Source of the DNA: Cristatella mucedo
Lineage: Eukaryota; Bryozoa; Phylactolaemata; Cristatellidae
Direction: 5' to 3'
Length of the DNA stretch: 64,000 nucleotides
Assembly: GCA_009760855.2 (NCBI GenBank)
Contig: WPIO01000023.1
Coordinates: 559,501 to 623,500, forward strand
A program made the translations under genes and the position numbers. The notes under the pieces were generated by a model. It worked only from the letters and a program-made list of their open reading frames with translations. It had not been told where the DNA came from and did no database searches. Shown here one piece after another: positions 25,301 to 38,697 of the stretch; position 1 is the stretch's first letter, and each line of letters starts with the position of its first letter.

Positions 25301-28300
25301 TGTACACGTACCTGCTTACACTGTGCCTGATGTTACCACCAATCATTTGGTAATGCTTTCGATACAGCATTCGTAAAGTGCCTAGAAAGAGATTCAGTTC
25401 TCTGACGGCATTATAGAAATGTATTAATATCTATTATTACTCACCCAATTACCTTCAGTCAATAGTCAAATTCGGAAGAAAGGGTGTCATGATATGGTAG
25501 TGCTTCAGCAGAAATGGCATAGGAGCCCAGCACTGAATACCCGGCACAATGACCTAGGACGACTGTTTAGACCTTCAAAATGTAGGACCTCCAAGAACGA
25601 TGGCATTTCGAGGACTGGATTGTAGTTTCCAGCTCGACACCGATCCCAAGTCAACCGCTGCCTGTTTTTTAACAATTTATAAGAATGCTGTTACCCTCCC
25701 TAGGTGGTTTTAAAGACTGGCAAGTCACTCCATACCTTAAAACACAATCGTGCATTTCCTGGATGAAGTCGAGGGACGGTTATGGCAGCTGGCCCTCTGT
25801 ATTACGACTATTGATGCACTTTATATTTACTTGCAACAAGCTTGGAGTAGCATAGCGCCTAGGTTTGCAAGTGTCTGATCAGTTCCATGCCTGGGCGAGT
25901 ATGACAGGTCCTTTCAAATATGGGATGTGATGTGCAACGTCATACGAGCACAATAAATTAACTAAACATGATAATTGCAAAACATGTTACTTTTCTCATT
26001 TCAAACAGTTTGCATACTTCTGGTTTCCCAAACATTCGATAATTACTAAACATGCCAGTGGGTAGGAGGAAGGAGCCGTCATGATGGCTGCCCCAGCCGT
26101 CCAAATGCTTTTGTGTTTGAGTGCTTATACTTACAGTAGCAACTGATGATGGTCCAGCAGTTATGGTCCTCACCAGCTACAATAAAACAAATTAAAGAAC
26201 ACTTGACAGTTGTCAAAAAAATTTGTTCTGCCTGCCACTGGCACTTTCTAATGACAAATCAGTACATTCAAAGCCATTATCATATCCGACGGCACCTACA
26301 AAAGTAGCAACTTATAAAAAAAAGCTTGGACACAAACAAGCAATGAAACTTATTATATCAAATGATACCTCAAGACGGCAAATTTGGCAGAGAGCTTAAA
26401 AGTGCAATCGAGCACAGTGCATGACCGAGGAAATAACAACTGAAAGAGCAGAACTGCATCGCATTAGTAAAAGACTCGAGGAAGCAAAACCTTAAAAAAT
26501 CATAAGAGAACAGGAATATTTAAATTGAAGCCAAAATTAGCTTATAAAGTTAGAATTATATTACGAAGACAGAGCATTGCTAAGTCAAGAAAATCAAACT
26601 AGCAGTACATAAAAAGGAAACTGAAGATGTTTACAAAAAATGCCGTCATAGCTTAGCAATCGCTTAATTGAAACCATGAAGACAGCCCTTCATGCTGCTT
26701 CAGAAATGAAAATTACGAGAAACTTTTAAATGCTGACAAAAACTTGACATCTCCAAACAAGCAAATAGCAGAAAATATGATTACTCAAGAAGTCAGGCTA
26801 CTATAAACCAAGAAAAAGTGTAACATTCAATTAAACTGGTCCTCAAACACTGAACCAGCAGGCATAAGCGACACGGCTAACAGAACCCTCAATCTCAAGC
26901 TGAGGCAAGATAGGACCGTCAACAGCACTCTGTTTTGACATTCCCGAATTGGTGAACTCGAGTCACTTTTAGGCCCCTTTATTCTTTGGCTCCAGCCTAT
27001 CTCTAAGATCTACTCCCCTACCAGGCCAATCGTCGTACCACCCACTTTTCGGAATCCACCAGTTTACCAATACCTCGTACAAGCCTCAAATCCTTTGGAG
27101 ACCGTGCATTTAGTTCATATGCTCCCAAAGCCTGGAACTCCCTCCCGACTTGCGTCAGAAATCCCCTGACTTGACCACATTTAAAAAGAACTTAGAAACG
27201 CCTATTTAGGACAGCCTTTAGTGGGTCCCTGAGATTCGTCCTTCATGTGCTTATGCGTGCTGACACTGTGCATGCTGCCACTAACCACATTTGCATGCTG
27301 ACCCTGTGCATGTCACCCCTAACCATGTTATTCATGTTGTTTATCAAGCATGATATTACCCGTCATTCAATCGTGTTTCCCTTGCAGCAAATGTAAAGCA
27401 TCTAGAAAGAGATGGAGTTCTCTGAGGGTGCTTTATCAAGTGTATTATTATTACTATTATTAGTCGAATAAAGCTGCTTAGCAGTACCCTCATCAATTTC
27501 GTCGTACACTAACAGAACGTCTATTCGGCGGTTGAGGTAGCGACTGGCACCGAGTTTCGACTTCACTTTGTTGTACATCCTCCATTTATTGGAATGTAAA
27601 AAGCAGACGTGTTAGCATCAGGCATCTGCAGTTAGTCCTAAATATGGGCACCAGGCTAATTTTTAAAATATGTAGTCCAACATATGAAAGAGATCTTAGT
27701 TAGCTCCGGTCCAACAGCAGGTAAATAAGCTAATGTCAACAGCAGTTAAGAAGTTCTTGCTCTGACTCAGAATGCCTGAAACGCCTCAATTTTTCGATAA
27801 CTAGCAGGAATGCTACGATAATACTTGCCCCTTCGGACACTGAGGTCCTTTGATAACTATTAATCGGATCTCTTTCATTTGCTCACACAACATTGTCACA
27901 AAATGGCTTTGCTCTGCGGTTCCACAATATGAAACTTACTTCCACGACTCCAGCGCAAGAAACCGACTAATCCTCCTAGCTTAAGATGCAACGCAAACAC
28001 AGACTGAAACTGCTCCAAAAATAAAGTAAAAGCCACCCATACTTACACCGGCACCCTGCTGGCCAGTGATAACCTTTACGGGTTGCCGTGGATTGCCAGT
28101 GGCATGAATTAACCTTGTCTGAGGTTGCAGGGGCTGCTGGAGAAGCGCAGTACCAGTTTTGGTGGTCGATAAGGCATTGGCAGGTGATGGTGATGCTGCA
28201 GAAATTCCAGGTACAGTGCTGGTACTACCTGAGGCTGACGATGACACATTTGTAGCTTGCGTGACATCATAATTTTGAACCTGAAGGATGTATGCGTCAG

Positions 28301-31300
28301 CCGTAGGCACAGCAGACCATGTCAGCTCCAGTGAGGTCGTGCTTGCTCTCACGAGCTGCACACGGCCAGGTGCAGGTGGCTTCTCTGCAGTGTCAGAAAT
28401 GTAGCAAACCATGAGCACATGCTTAAGTAGAAGTTTATGTAAAAGTTTAAAGCACAGTTTATGTAAACACAAGTTTCTCTACTTAAGTGTTAGCATAGTA
28501 AGTTCAGCACACAAGGAGTATGCCAACCGCATGTGCAATCTGGTGTGATGAGCACTGGATATAAACATGTCTCCATAATACAGGTAGACGGCTGGCTACA
28601 CTGTCACCGAGATAAGTACACCTGAAGCTCGGAATCATCACTTACACGCAGGTGCAAAAGAACTTTTGCAGTGTGACCGCAGGTGCTGTGACGGCCATTC
28701 TGTTCGCATAATAAAAGGATTTTATATGATGCCATGCACCCAAAAGTTTCGAATAACAAGTAAAAATATTTATTGACAATCCACTAACAATATGTATGCT
28801 GCTGGAATGCATGAATTCAATGTGTTGTTGCTCCACCACGATTCTTAACGACCTCCCTTGTCTGCAAAGGCATCGAGGCCACGAGCTTCCGCATTGACTC
28901 CTCTGTATTCCACAGAGCCCGAATTTTACTAAAAAGATCGGCTGTGCATGTAAGCCAAACACCCTGCCTCGGTCGCCTGTCGGTGTCGTCCCGTGCTCTA
29001 TGGGGTTGAGATCCAGCGACTGACTGGGCCAATGCATTAGCATGACACCGAATTCTTCAAAAAGAGCTTTACTGACTTAGCTGCACCCCTTGAGTCATTA
29101 CCTTGTTGCCCAATATACCCGTCTCCAAGCAGATCGTTTGCATTTTGCATTCTGACTTTCTTGACCACCCCAGTGTGTGTATACGTGTTGGTCCATAATA
29201 CCTTCGATCTGATGCAGAGCTCCAACAGCTTTCTCGGCAAAGCAGCCCCATGCTATCACAGACTTCCACCCGAATTTCACGGTAGGTTGAAGGCAGTCAT
29301 GTCGATAAGCCCCATCTTTCCTTCGGCTAACCCTTATTCGTCGCTTTCCCAAATATTGTAAACTCACTTTAGTCTGTTGAAAAAACAGAACTCCAGTCGT
29401 CTTCTTCCAGAGGGCAGGGTCGTAGACCCATTATAAGTAGTGGTAAAGTCGTAGGGCCCACTATAAGCAGTCTGCCTCATGCTGGCGAGCAGAGGTTTGT
29501 GTTTTGCAACACGCCGCAAGTTGCCACTCTTAGCCAGCCTCCTACGGACCTTATTAATATCGACCAATCCCTGTAGTGCCTGTACATGACTGCGAGGTCT
29601 CGAAGTGTGGCGGTTCAGTTCCAAAGTGCTACCATCTTAATGAGCCAGTCACCCGTGGCATTGATCTTTCGGGGCCAGCACTATTCAGCTGCTCGGGCCA
29701 AAGATCCAGTACCCGAATATTTGTTGAGATTATAGCAAACAGTAAGTTTGCTAATCTCTAGCCTCTGTCCAATTTCACGATTGCTAAGGTCACGTTAATA
29801 ATAACAATAATAATAATGCACTTGATAAAGCGCCCTCAGAACTCAATTTCTTTCTAGGTGCTTTACATTTGCTGCAAAGGGAAACACAATTGAATGGTGA
29901 GTAATATCATGCTTGATAAACAACACGAATAACGTGGTTAGGGGTGACATGCACGTTGATGCAGCACTGTCAACATCCCCTTAACATAGTAACTGCTGTG
30001 TTTACCGCCTGGCAATTCGTCGCTACATGCGACCGACCCAGAAGTTAGGAAGTGGACTGACATAATGCTACGGAGCAGTGCACAGACATACAATGAATGT
30101 TGATGCTATGAATGTTAATAAACCCAAAAAACTTCCACTGCCTTTACAGATAGCGAATCTTCAGCAAAACCGGTCTGGTTTTCAGTGATAAGCATCTGAA
30201 TAAGCCTACTAGGCTGCTCAAGAGAATGCATTGGATAACTCCTGGCCCACCTGAATTTCTTGATGCTCTGTGGCTTTGGTTTGTGATCTGGCAAGCCCGA
30301 ATACTGAAAATTAAAGGGTGTGAGGATTTTTTTGCACCTGAATGTAACTATCTACACAAATCCCCATAATGCGAATGCTAATACGTAATTACGAAAGCTA
30401 GGAAGAACGTTTTTCTTCTCAGATTCCTACGAACCAACAGCAATGCTTTAGCATTCCCTGAGAATAGCAATTTCGGAAGAACAAACTTCTAGTGAACCAC
30501 ACTCGGTGGCTTCAAATATCTGTCTTGATAATATTAAAGCTTACGAGAGGTACATCTACCAAATACAGATCCAGAGGTGCATGCATAAGATGTTATGCTA
30601 ATAAAACTTATTTTAAACGGTTTTTGTTTACATAGCCTTTTCTCAAACAATGCTAAAAAGGTCACTTTCTAAACACTCGAGAAGTATCTGAAACAGAGAT
30701 GATTAGGACAAGAATGTAGAAAATGCACCGAAACAGCACTAGGCTTGACTAGCATTACTCAACAAAAACAATGCTGTGGCATGTCAGCTCACCATACCAC
30801 CAAAAGCAAACCAATAATACACAACTCAATGGATATTTCCGGCAAAGATTGGGGCAAAGAATCGTGTAGAAGGGAACGGCTCATATAAATAAAAATCAAG
30901 ACATCTTTTATGCCCATGCCATTGGATATACTGTATCAGTTGTAGGCAGCTATAACTATAGAAATAAAATTAAAAATATTGCTTATACTGGAGACACCGA
31001 ATAGCTAGTTGACATCACAGGCCACAGAATCGATGCAGTTGGCATCCCGACTATAGTGGCTACGAAGGAAAATGGATAGACAAGCCGCGAGGGGAAGACA
31101 GACCTAGCTCATCTAAATAACACAGAATCAAAAATTGAAGTTAAAAATAGAACCAAGCTAATAGCAACATCGGCAAAATGATACACAGATACCGCCTATC
31201 CAAAAAATGCATGTCATCCCCAAATCCTACGAACACGACCACATTAACATGCAATGTCAGTGTCATCAGTATGAAAAAGAAAGCCGGGATTGCGAGTGTA

Positions 31301-34300
31301 AATGACATCGTAAAAAAAGCGAGGCTTAAACCGACCCTTGGGGTACCACATAAAGTGTTTTTACTCAGCATCAGCTCCAGGCGACTATGTAAACTGTACA
31401 CCCATTATTTCCCATAAGATGATGATGAGGCACAGCTATGAAGTCAAACCCTTTAACAAAACGCCGGTAGGTGAATAAATCCAGAAAACTGCATACTTGT
31501 CCTACATTCCTTTACGAGGACCAGTCCATAGCAGCTGCCACCTTTTCTGGATCTCAAAACGATATCTAAGATGATGGCTAATGTCGTGTTGTATCATTGA
31601 GTCAAAGAGGAATGGTCCTGGGGAAGTGTGGGAGCGAACACCGACAATGTCAAGAGGGGTAGGGCACTCGCCTTTGATGACCGGGCCGTGGGCTCAAGCC
31701 TTTCGACCTAAGTAAAGCGAGATTACATTGTCTAAGGGGGCTATATAAATAAAGTACATTCTTGACTCACTTTCCATGACTTGACTTTTCTTGACGTGTA
31801 ATTTGGGAGAAGCACGTTACATGAAAACTACATTCGCATATGATAATAGAGGCGCAAAAAGGGGAGCCGATATGGGCCGATGAGCTTGACAGCAAGAGAA
31901 ATTTGGTCAATGGTGTGGCTTTTTATGTGTTGGGGGATTAGACGTGGGCACTTAGGCAGACAGATCTGCAAGACATTGCAAGCATGTTGGAACACACTGG
32001 ATCAGAAGGGCTATCAAAGTAGACATTCCCAGAGAAGATGTCGATTCCTAGTGCAAAAAACAGAGAGAATGTAATAAGTCACAGATGAAGCTGGAATGCT
32101 ACCCGTGAGCTACATATTATCACCACCATAGGCAACATATCACTGGCTGAACAGACAGAACCGAAAATTTACAAGATTGCATAGCAGGAGCCAAGAAAGA
32201 TCTCAAATGTAAAAAAAGGGCTCGCAACAAAAGCTCATCTACCACGAGGTCTCAAAGATCCCGGAGTAATAAAAAAACATAGAATTAAAAACCTCCTGAA
32301 GTGGCTTCAGTGATGGCCGAGCAGTTCATTTTCGATGATGGATGTCAGATCGCTATTTACTCCTAGTTTTGTCTTTAAAATTAGCCATGCCTTTCAATTT
32401 GAACATGTAAGTGGTCATGTAACCTCCAGTGTAAAGTCGTGAGAAACATCAATTTTGGGAAGCACACAGCAAGCCTTCATGCAGGTCTAACTGCAGCCCA
32501 GCTAGGCAATAATAAATGTCTAGGGGAAGGCTCACTGCCTGATGCAGTTGGAATGCAAGTAAAGCATAACAAGACAGGAAAGTTGCGGGCTGAAGCAGTC
32601 ACATCAAGTCATTCGGCATTCTTCTAAAAGGGGGTATACCATGCGTTAGAACTAGCTTGCTTGAGCCCCGTAAACATTTTCTGGCCACGTACTTATTCAA
32701 GCATTCATCAGTAACAAAGCAACAGCAACTGATCGTTTCAGGAACACAAACCTACCAGTTTCAAGGTACCACAGATCCTTAAAACAAACTTGGTTATTCC
32801 ATGCTTTCCGATAGCCATCCCTGCCACTCCATATGTATAAGCGTGAATTAATTGAAACACAGCAGTGGCCAGCACGTGCCCGTGGAACAGCATCCTCATA
32901 TACTTCAACTGCAAGGGGCTCCCACGTCAAGGTCTCTGAAACAGTGTGATAGAAATGCAAGTAGCAAAGCTATCGGTATCACTAAGGACTGAAGGCCAAG
33001 GCTAGCAAGACGTAATGCTCTTTACCTCTTATTCAGAAATGAGTTAGCCACAGTATTCAATGAATGCATTCAAAATACCATAGGAAAACTTACATTATGT
33101 GCAAGGAAGGTGTGGATTAATATAAGCGCAATAATAACAACCTAAACACAGCCAAGACAACTGCCAAACAAGTTAATTGTGCATGTTTTCTGTACCTAGT
33201 AGTCCAACCGAGGCGGTAGCATGCACAATCCAGTAAATTTACTGCTTTCTCATATTAATCTCAACCGGTAGTATTTTAGGCGCTAATTTTGCAAAAACCC
33301 AGCAGTTTCAGATTTGTGTAAATTCCCATGATGGGTAGATTTTTTGGGCCTGCACTGTTATGTATGTATATTAGTTCATAATCTCTATCCCAGAACTTTA
33401 CATAGCTACAGGGCTCGAGCCCATGACCTTGGTTGCTTATACTTGACAACATTGGAAAGACATACATCAAGTGAAACCAAGCAGAGGAAGTGCATACCTA
33501 GATTAAGTGAAGCCAGTGCATTAGTACATTTCCACTCCTTCTCGTGCGTAGCAACCTTGACGTCTTCCATGACAAGCGGCACCCAGCCACCAAAGACAAA
33601 CATCCTGCAACAACAGTGTACAGATCAGTATAGCAAGTGAGTCAGCACATAGCTCAGAGGTCACGATACCAAAACGTGCAAGAACATACCTGTTGCCAAT
33701 AATGTTTGCAGAATGCAGGCTTCTGGGCAAAGGCGGAAGTCCCTGAAGCTCTGGCTTAGTCCACACCAGACTGTCTGGAATGGAGGCCAATGAAAAAGCT
33801 AGCCGACCACACCTGCAGCAGCTACTGCATTAATTTGACAATAGCAGACAGAGCTGCAATATATCGAGATGATTTATAGAAACTAACTAATCAGTACCTA
33901 GATTCAGCATCCAGAGATCCCCTAGTCGGCACCCACTCATCCCACCATAGATGATAAGTGATGGTGAAGGGTCTTTGCCACCTGTATAGACTGCAGCACT
34001 GTGCGATTCGCGGGGTGAAGGTGGTGTGCCCGAAGCACTTGGATACTCCCAGCAAAGCGTTACCGAGTTCGGCTTCAGCTCCAAAATGTGAAGATCATTG
34101 AGATACCTGAACAACAAATATAAATTTGTTTAAGATGCATCCATCGTTAATAAAAGATCACTACCCTGGTGAAAGCACACCACAAGCAACTAGATCAGTT
34201 CTGAGTTGAGATGAGAATCTTATATATTCCACTACAAGAATCAACTTGTCAATATATGAGATGTGTGCCGTTTCGACACAAATCCTGACATGGTTGTGTA

Positions 34301-37300
34301 AACAAACATGAAACAGAACCCAAGCTTCCACAAAGATACAAGGTGTAGCCATATGAGTCACTGTCAAAGTACAAGTAAGGGTCAGCTGATTCAACACCCT
34401 CGTTTGTAAAGCCACAAAATAGCCTTCACCTAGCTATCAACACTGCTTGCACTAGGCAATAAAGGATCGTTCATCCACGATCTCGGTCGTGAAGACCTTA
34501 CCCCCCCCCAGCTAAGACCTATGGGTACCTAACAGTAATAGAATGTGATATGCCCTCTGCCCAACCAGATAAGCACTTAATGAGCATCTTCGATGTAAAC
34601 TGGGTAATTTTATGGGTTGCACAATAGGTCATAGGTTACAATACCGGAAACTTAATAATTATAAAGGGCGTTCTGCTTGTTTTACTCTATCTTAACCAGC
34701 CAGAATGCATCAATTCAAGATTGCTATGCACGACAATGACTAGCTTACCTAACTATCTTCTGTGAGCTTTCCACACTACCCTGCTGATTCCATACCCACC
34801 CTACTAATCTTCACTGTCTTGCATCTTAAGTGCTTTAATTTAGTATCTACGTGTTAAGATTGTAACGAGTTCCACAACTCACCAATCTGAGAGCTCAAAG
34901 AATTTCCATTGCCTGCTAAAAGCAAGGTGATAGCCATCAAGGCTCTTCAGCTGCTTTATAAAAGGGGCAGTTGGATCAACTGACCTTTAATTTAATTTAA
35001 TTTGAAAATACGCCAGTGATGCATTTCACGGCATTCGGATTTTCGAGTTGGGATTTTAAAACCATTACCAGCAGACATCTAAAGGACATGGTGCCTTCCA
35101 AACATGCTGTCAAACCTGCTCCATGTATAAGCAACGGCATAACTATCAATGGCCTTGGTGGACAAATAGTTCAAGTCGCTCGACCTGCTATCAAGAAACA
35201 AGTTCAAGCTCTAGTTTAGCTCACTGAAATTTTGGAACTCTGGTCTCTCCTTAGCCATCGGGCTCGGTATTTTCAAGCTCCTTTAGTTGCTGCACTAGAT
35301 ATGGCATAGCCTACTGCCCCCTCAGCGACAGCAGTTACTGAGTCTTAGTGCAGGGATAAGGTGCTAGCACTTCACGATCCAAGTAGTGAGTTCAAGTTCT
35401 GAAGGCAGCCATTTCTATTGCCTGGTGCAAGCAGGAGTGATAGCTCTTTTAAGAAGGCTCTTTAGTTGCTACATAAACGTTAAGCTGTTAAATCAACTGG
35501 CTCACTTTTTTTTGTTACTGCATACTAGTCCCATCTTCCATCTTGACTACGAGTATTAATTAAGTTGCAACGAGTCATGACTATCACCAGCGATATGGCA
35601 CAGCAGTCTGAAGCAGGCACAAAAAGGAATTTTGAAAATACAACAATGCAGACCTGGGAATATTAAGAGCAAAACTGATTTTACCTGAACTGGGATCAAA
35701 GATGCAACATTGCGAACACAAAAAATGTTACAAGTCGAGTTGCAGAAAAAGCTTGTTTTTGTAATTGTTTTAACACAATTAAATGTTTCCCATGAGCCCA
35801 TAGTATATGTGGAAGGGTAGCTCACAGCATTCTTAGCAATCCAGTAAGTTATTGGCTGTGACTCGGTTATCTGGTGTTCATTATTGGCACTACTCCAAAG
35901 GCCTGGCAGCCGTTCTTTTCCTGTCTAGCAAAGCTTACTGCTCTACCAAAAGTTGATTTCCAAGATCGTTGGTCCTCTAGATAGCGGGTTCCCCACACCA
36001 CTCAGGCAACTGGTCCCCAAAACCCTATCCGACAGTTGGTCCCAAAATAGCCATACTCAGTTACTGAATGTAGATTGCTAAGCATGCTTCATTCCGAATC
36101 AATCTCTATTCAATGCACATGAATGTAGAATGCTTAAAAAACATTATTGTACACATTGTCACAAATGGACGTTTAAGTAAGATCTGCAAGTGACTGCTCT
36201 TAGCATCCCATTACCTTAGCTACTGTGTATCATAATAATACGACATCTACTCTCCAACTGCCGACTATGGCACATCTTTTTCAGCGGTCCTGAACTGCTA
36301 CTTCTATGCTACTCACTACCTCAACTGCTTTCCTAACTCTGCTATGCTTCCCACTTTCTCTTTGTTGCGTGAGACAAAGTCTGTTGGCTACCGAATGCGT
36401 ACCGAAAGCCGCTTAGGCTGTGAGTGCGCTATACAAAACTCTCCTGCGTAACACCCACATGGTCTTTATGACTTTGTGGAGTTACTGACGGAGATACATT
36501 ACATTACATTAGCAGAGTGCCCTGAGATGACTAAATCTCTTTTTAGGCAAGACATCTTATAGCAAAAATGGAATTAAGCACCACAACTACGACCAAGCTG
36601 AATGGGGGACCAACTGTTCCGAAAAAGTCTACAATGCTGCTATGATATACCACTGGCACGATCAAGTCAAACAGCTGTGCCGTAACGTTGAAAACCAGAT
36701 GTCCCTGCTTCATGGCTGGATGCTCTAAGATCACATGATACTTGACATTGCTTCTGCTTACACTAGACTAAGCATATGGTGCTAAATAATCGTATTCCAT
36801 TCCATTATAATCAAAGTTAATAATGCATCGTCGGTATCGTGGCTATGATCAAAGGTACTATTAACTCGCCATTCTTCCTCCATAACATGGCGCTAAGCTT
36901 CTACTGGGCCATGATAACCGAGGAGGTAAGGTGCTCACTCTTTACGACCAAGGTCGAGGTTCGAATCCTGCAGTTGAGCGACCTTATATTGCCAACTGCA
37001 ATCAGTGGTGATAGCCGATAAGGCTCTTCCGAAGCTATACAAATGAGGCTGTTAAATCAGCTAAGATTTTTCTTTTCTTGCCAGTAAAACTTTTCTTGCC
37101 AGAAGAGTCAGAATATACTAGGTCAGGCAAAGCTCAACCAAGGAAATAGTACCATTGTTCAAGCGGTTGTTACCACAATTCCAACTTAAGATTTAGATCA
37201 GTGGTTCTCAACCTTCCTAATGCCGCGACCCTTTAATACAGTTTCTCGTGTAGAGGCGACCCCCAACAATAAAAGTATTGTGCGCGAAATGTGGAAATGC

Positions 37301-38638
37301 ATGTTTTCCCATGGCCTTAGGCAACCTTGTGAAAGGGTCGTTCGACCCCCAAAGGGGTCGCGACCCACAGGTTAAGAACCGCTGGTTTAGATTGTCACAT
37401 CCTAGAACAAGTCTGACTTAGGAGCAAGCACATTGTCAGTTGGGTAGGTGAATCTGCCGGTTGTGATGTCGTTAAAAACAGGCAAAAATAAAGGGGTTAC
37501 AGGCCCCTGTGGGCTGTAGGGTAGGCATACTCTAAAGGATTGGTCGACTCGGGCAAGCAAGTACGATTGGCAAAATACCATGTAATCCCGACAGCTCCCC
37601 TAGCACAGATGTTCCTCCATTCCCCTTCCAAGCAGACAACCAGACAGCTAGTAGCCACCGATCGACCAACAAGCTAACTCTCTACAAGCAATGGATTAGG
37701 CAGCAGATAGAGAACTTTAGACTAATAGCAGTCTACTGAATAAAATTAGTCGGTGCCAAAACGAACTATATGATTACTAACATTAAAACAGCTAATTCAC
37801 GAGGTAACCTATAGAACAGTAAATGGGACTTTGATTTTTACACTCAGCTTCACTTCCTCTCTGCTCTGTTTTCAATGGAAAACTGCTAGAGTCGGCTAAA
37901 GAAGAACCAGCAAAACCCGACATATATTGTGACGTCACAACATACCATAGGCGAAGGTTATTGCCTCGGGCATGGGAAGGCTAATTAACCCCCAAACTGA
38001 TACACCTTTACTTGAAACCAAACGGAGCTCCCATCTTCTAGCACAAGTAAATTTGGTGTGCTTCAGTCATGTTTACGTTTTCTTAATCACCCACCACTAG
38101 TCATGTTAACAGCTTTGAGGCCTCTAGAAGTTGCTGCTAATGCAGTCCAAATCAGATCAGACACAGCTAGCATGCCTTTAAGCACAAGCCGGAAACATTT
38201 AGCACTACCTATCAATGAGCAAAATCTATATATCACTGAGTAGTGATGAGCCACTCAGCTGTTGGAAAGCTTTAGCACTTCTACAACAGGCACTTATATT
38301 ACATCAGACAACAAGTCGAATGCCACCAGGCCAGCACAAAAGTACCACAAGTAGTGAAATCTCTCTACCCTGGCTCAAACTCATGCACGTTCTTAGCAAA
38401 TATTATTTGCTGGATTGTCTGCTTAAGCTACATAGAGCTAAAAGAACGCCGAGATATGTCCCTACACTAGAAAGACAAAGGATGTATCGTATTGCTCTTG
38501 GGTTAATCCACGACCTTGCAACCATTCTTGATGTCTGTCAAAGCCAGTAACCTATATTGGCAGATGATGGAGACCAGCATTATCTCAATACAGCTACCAT
38601 GCTTGTACTGCATGACAAGCCAGTCACGAGCAAAGGCG

Positions 38639-38697
<59 letters not shown>

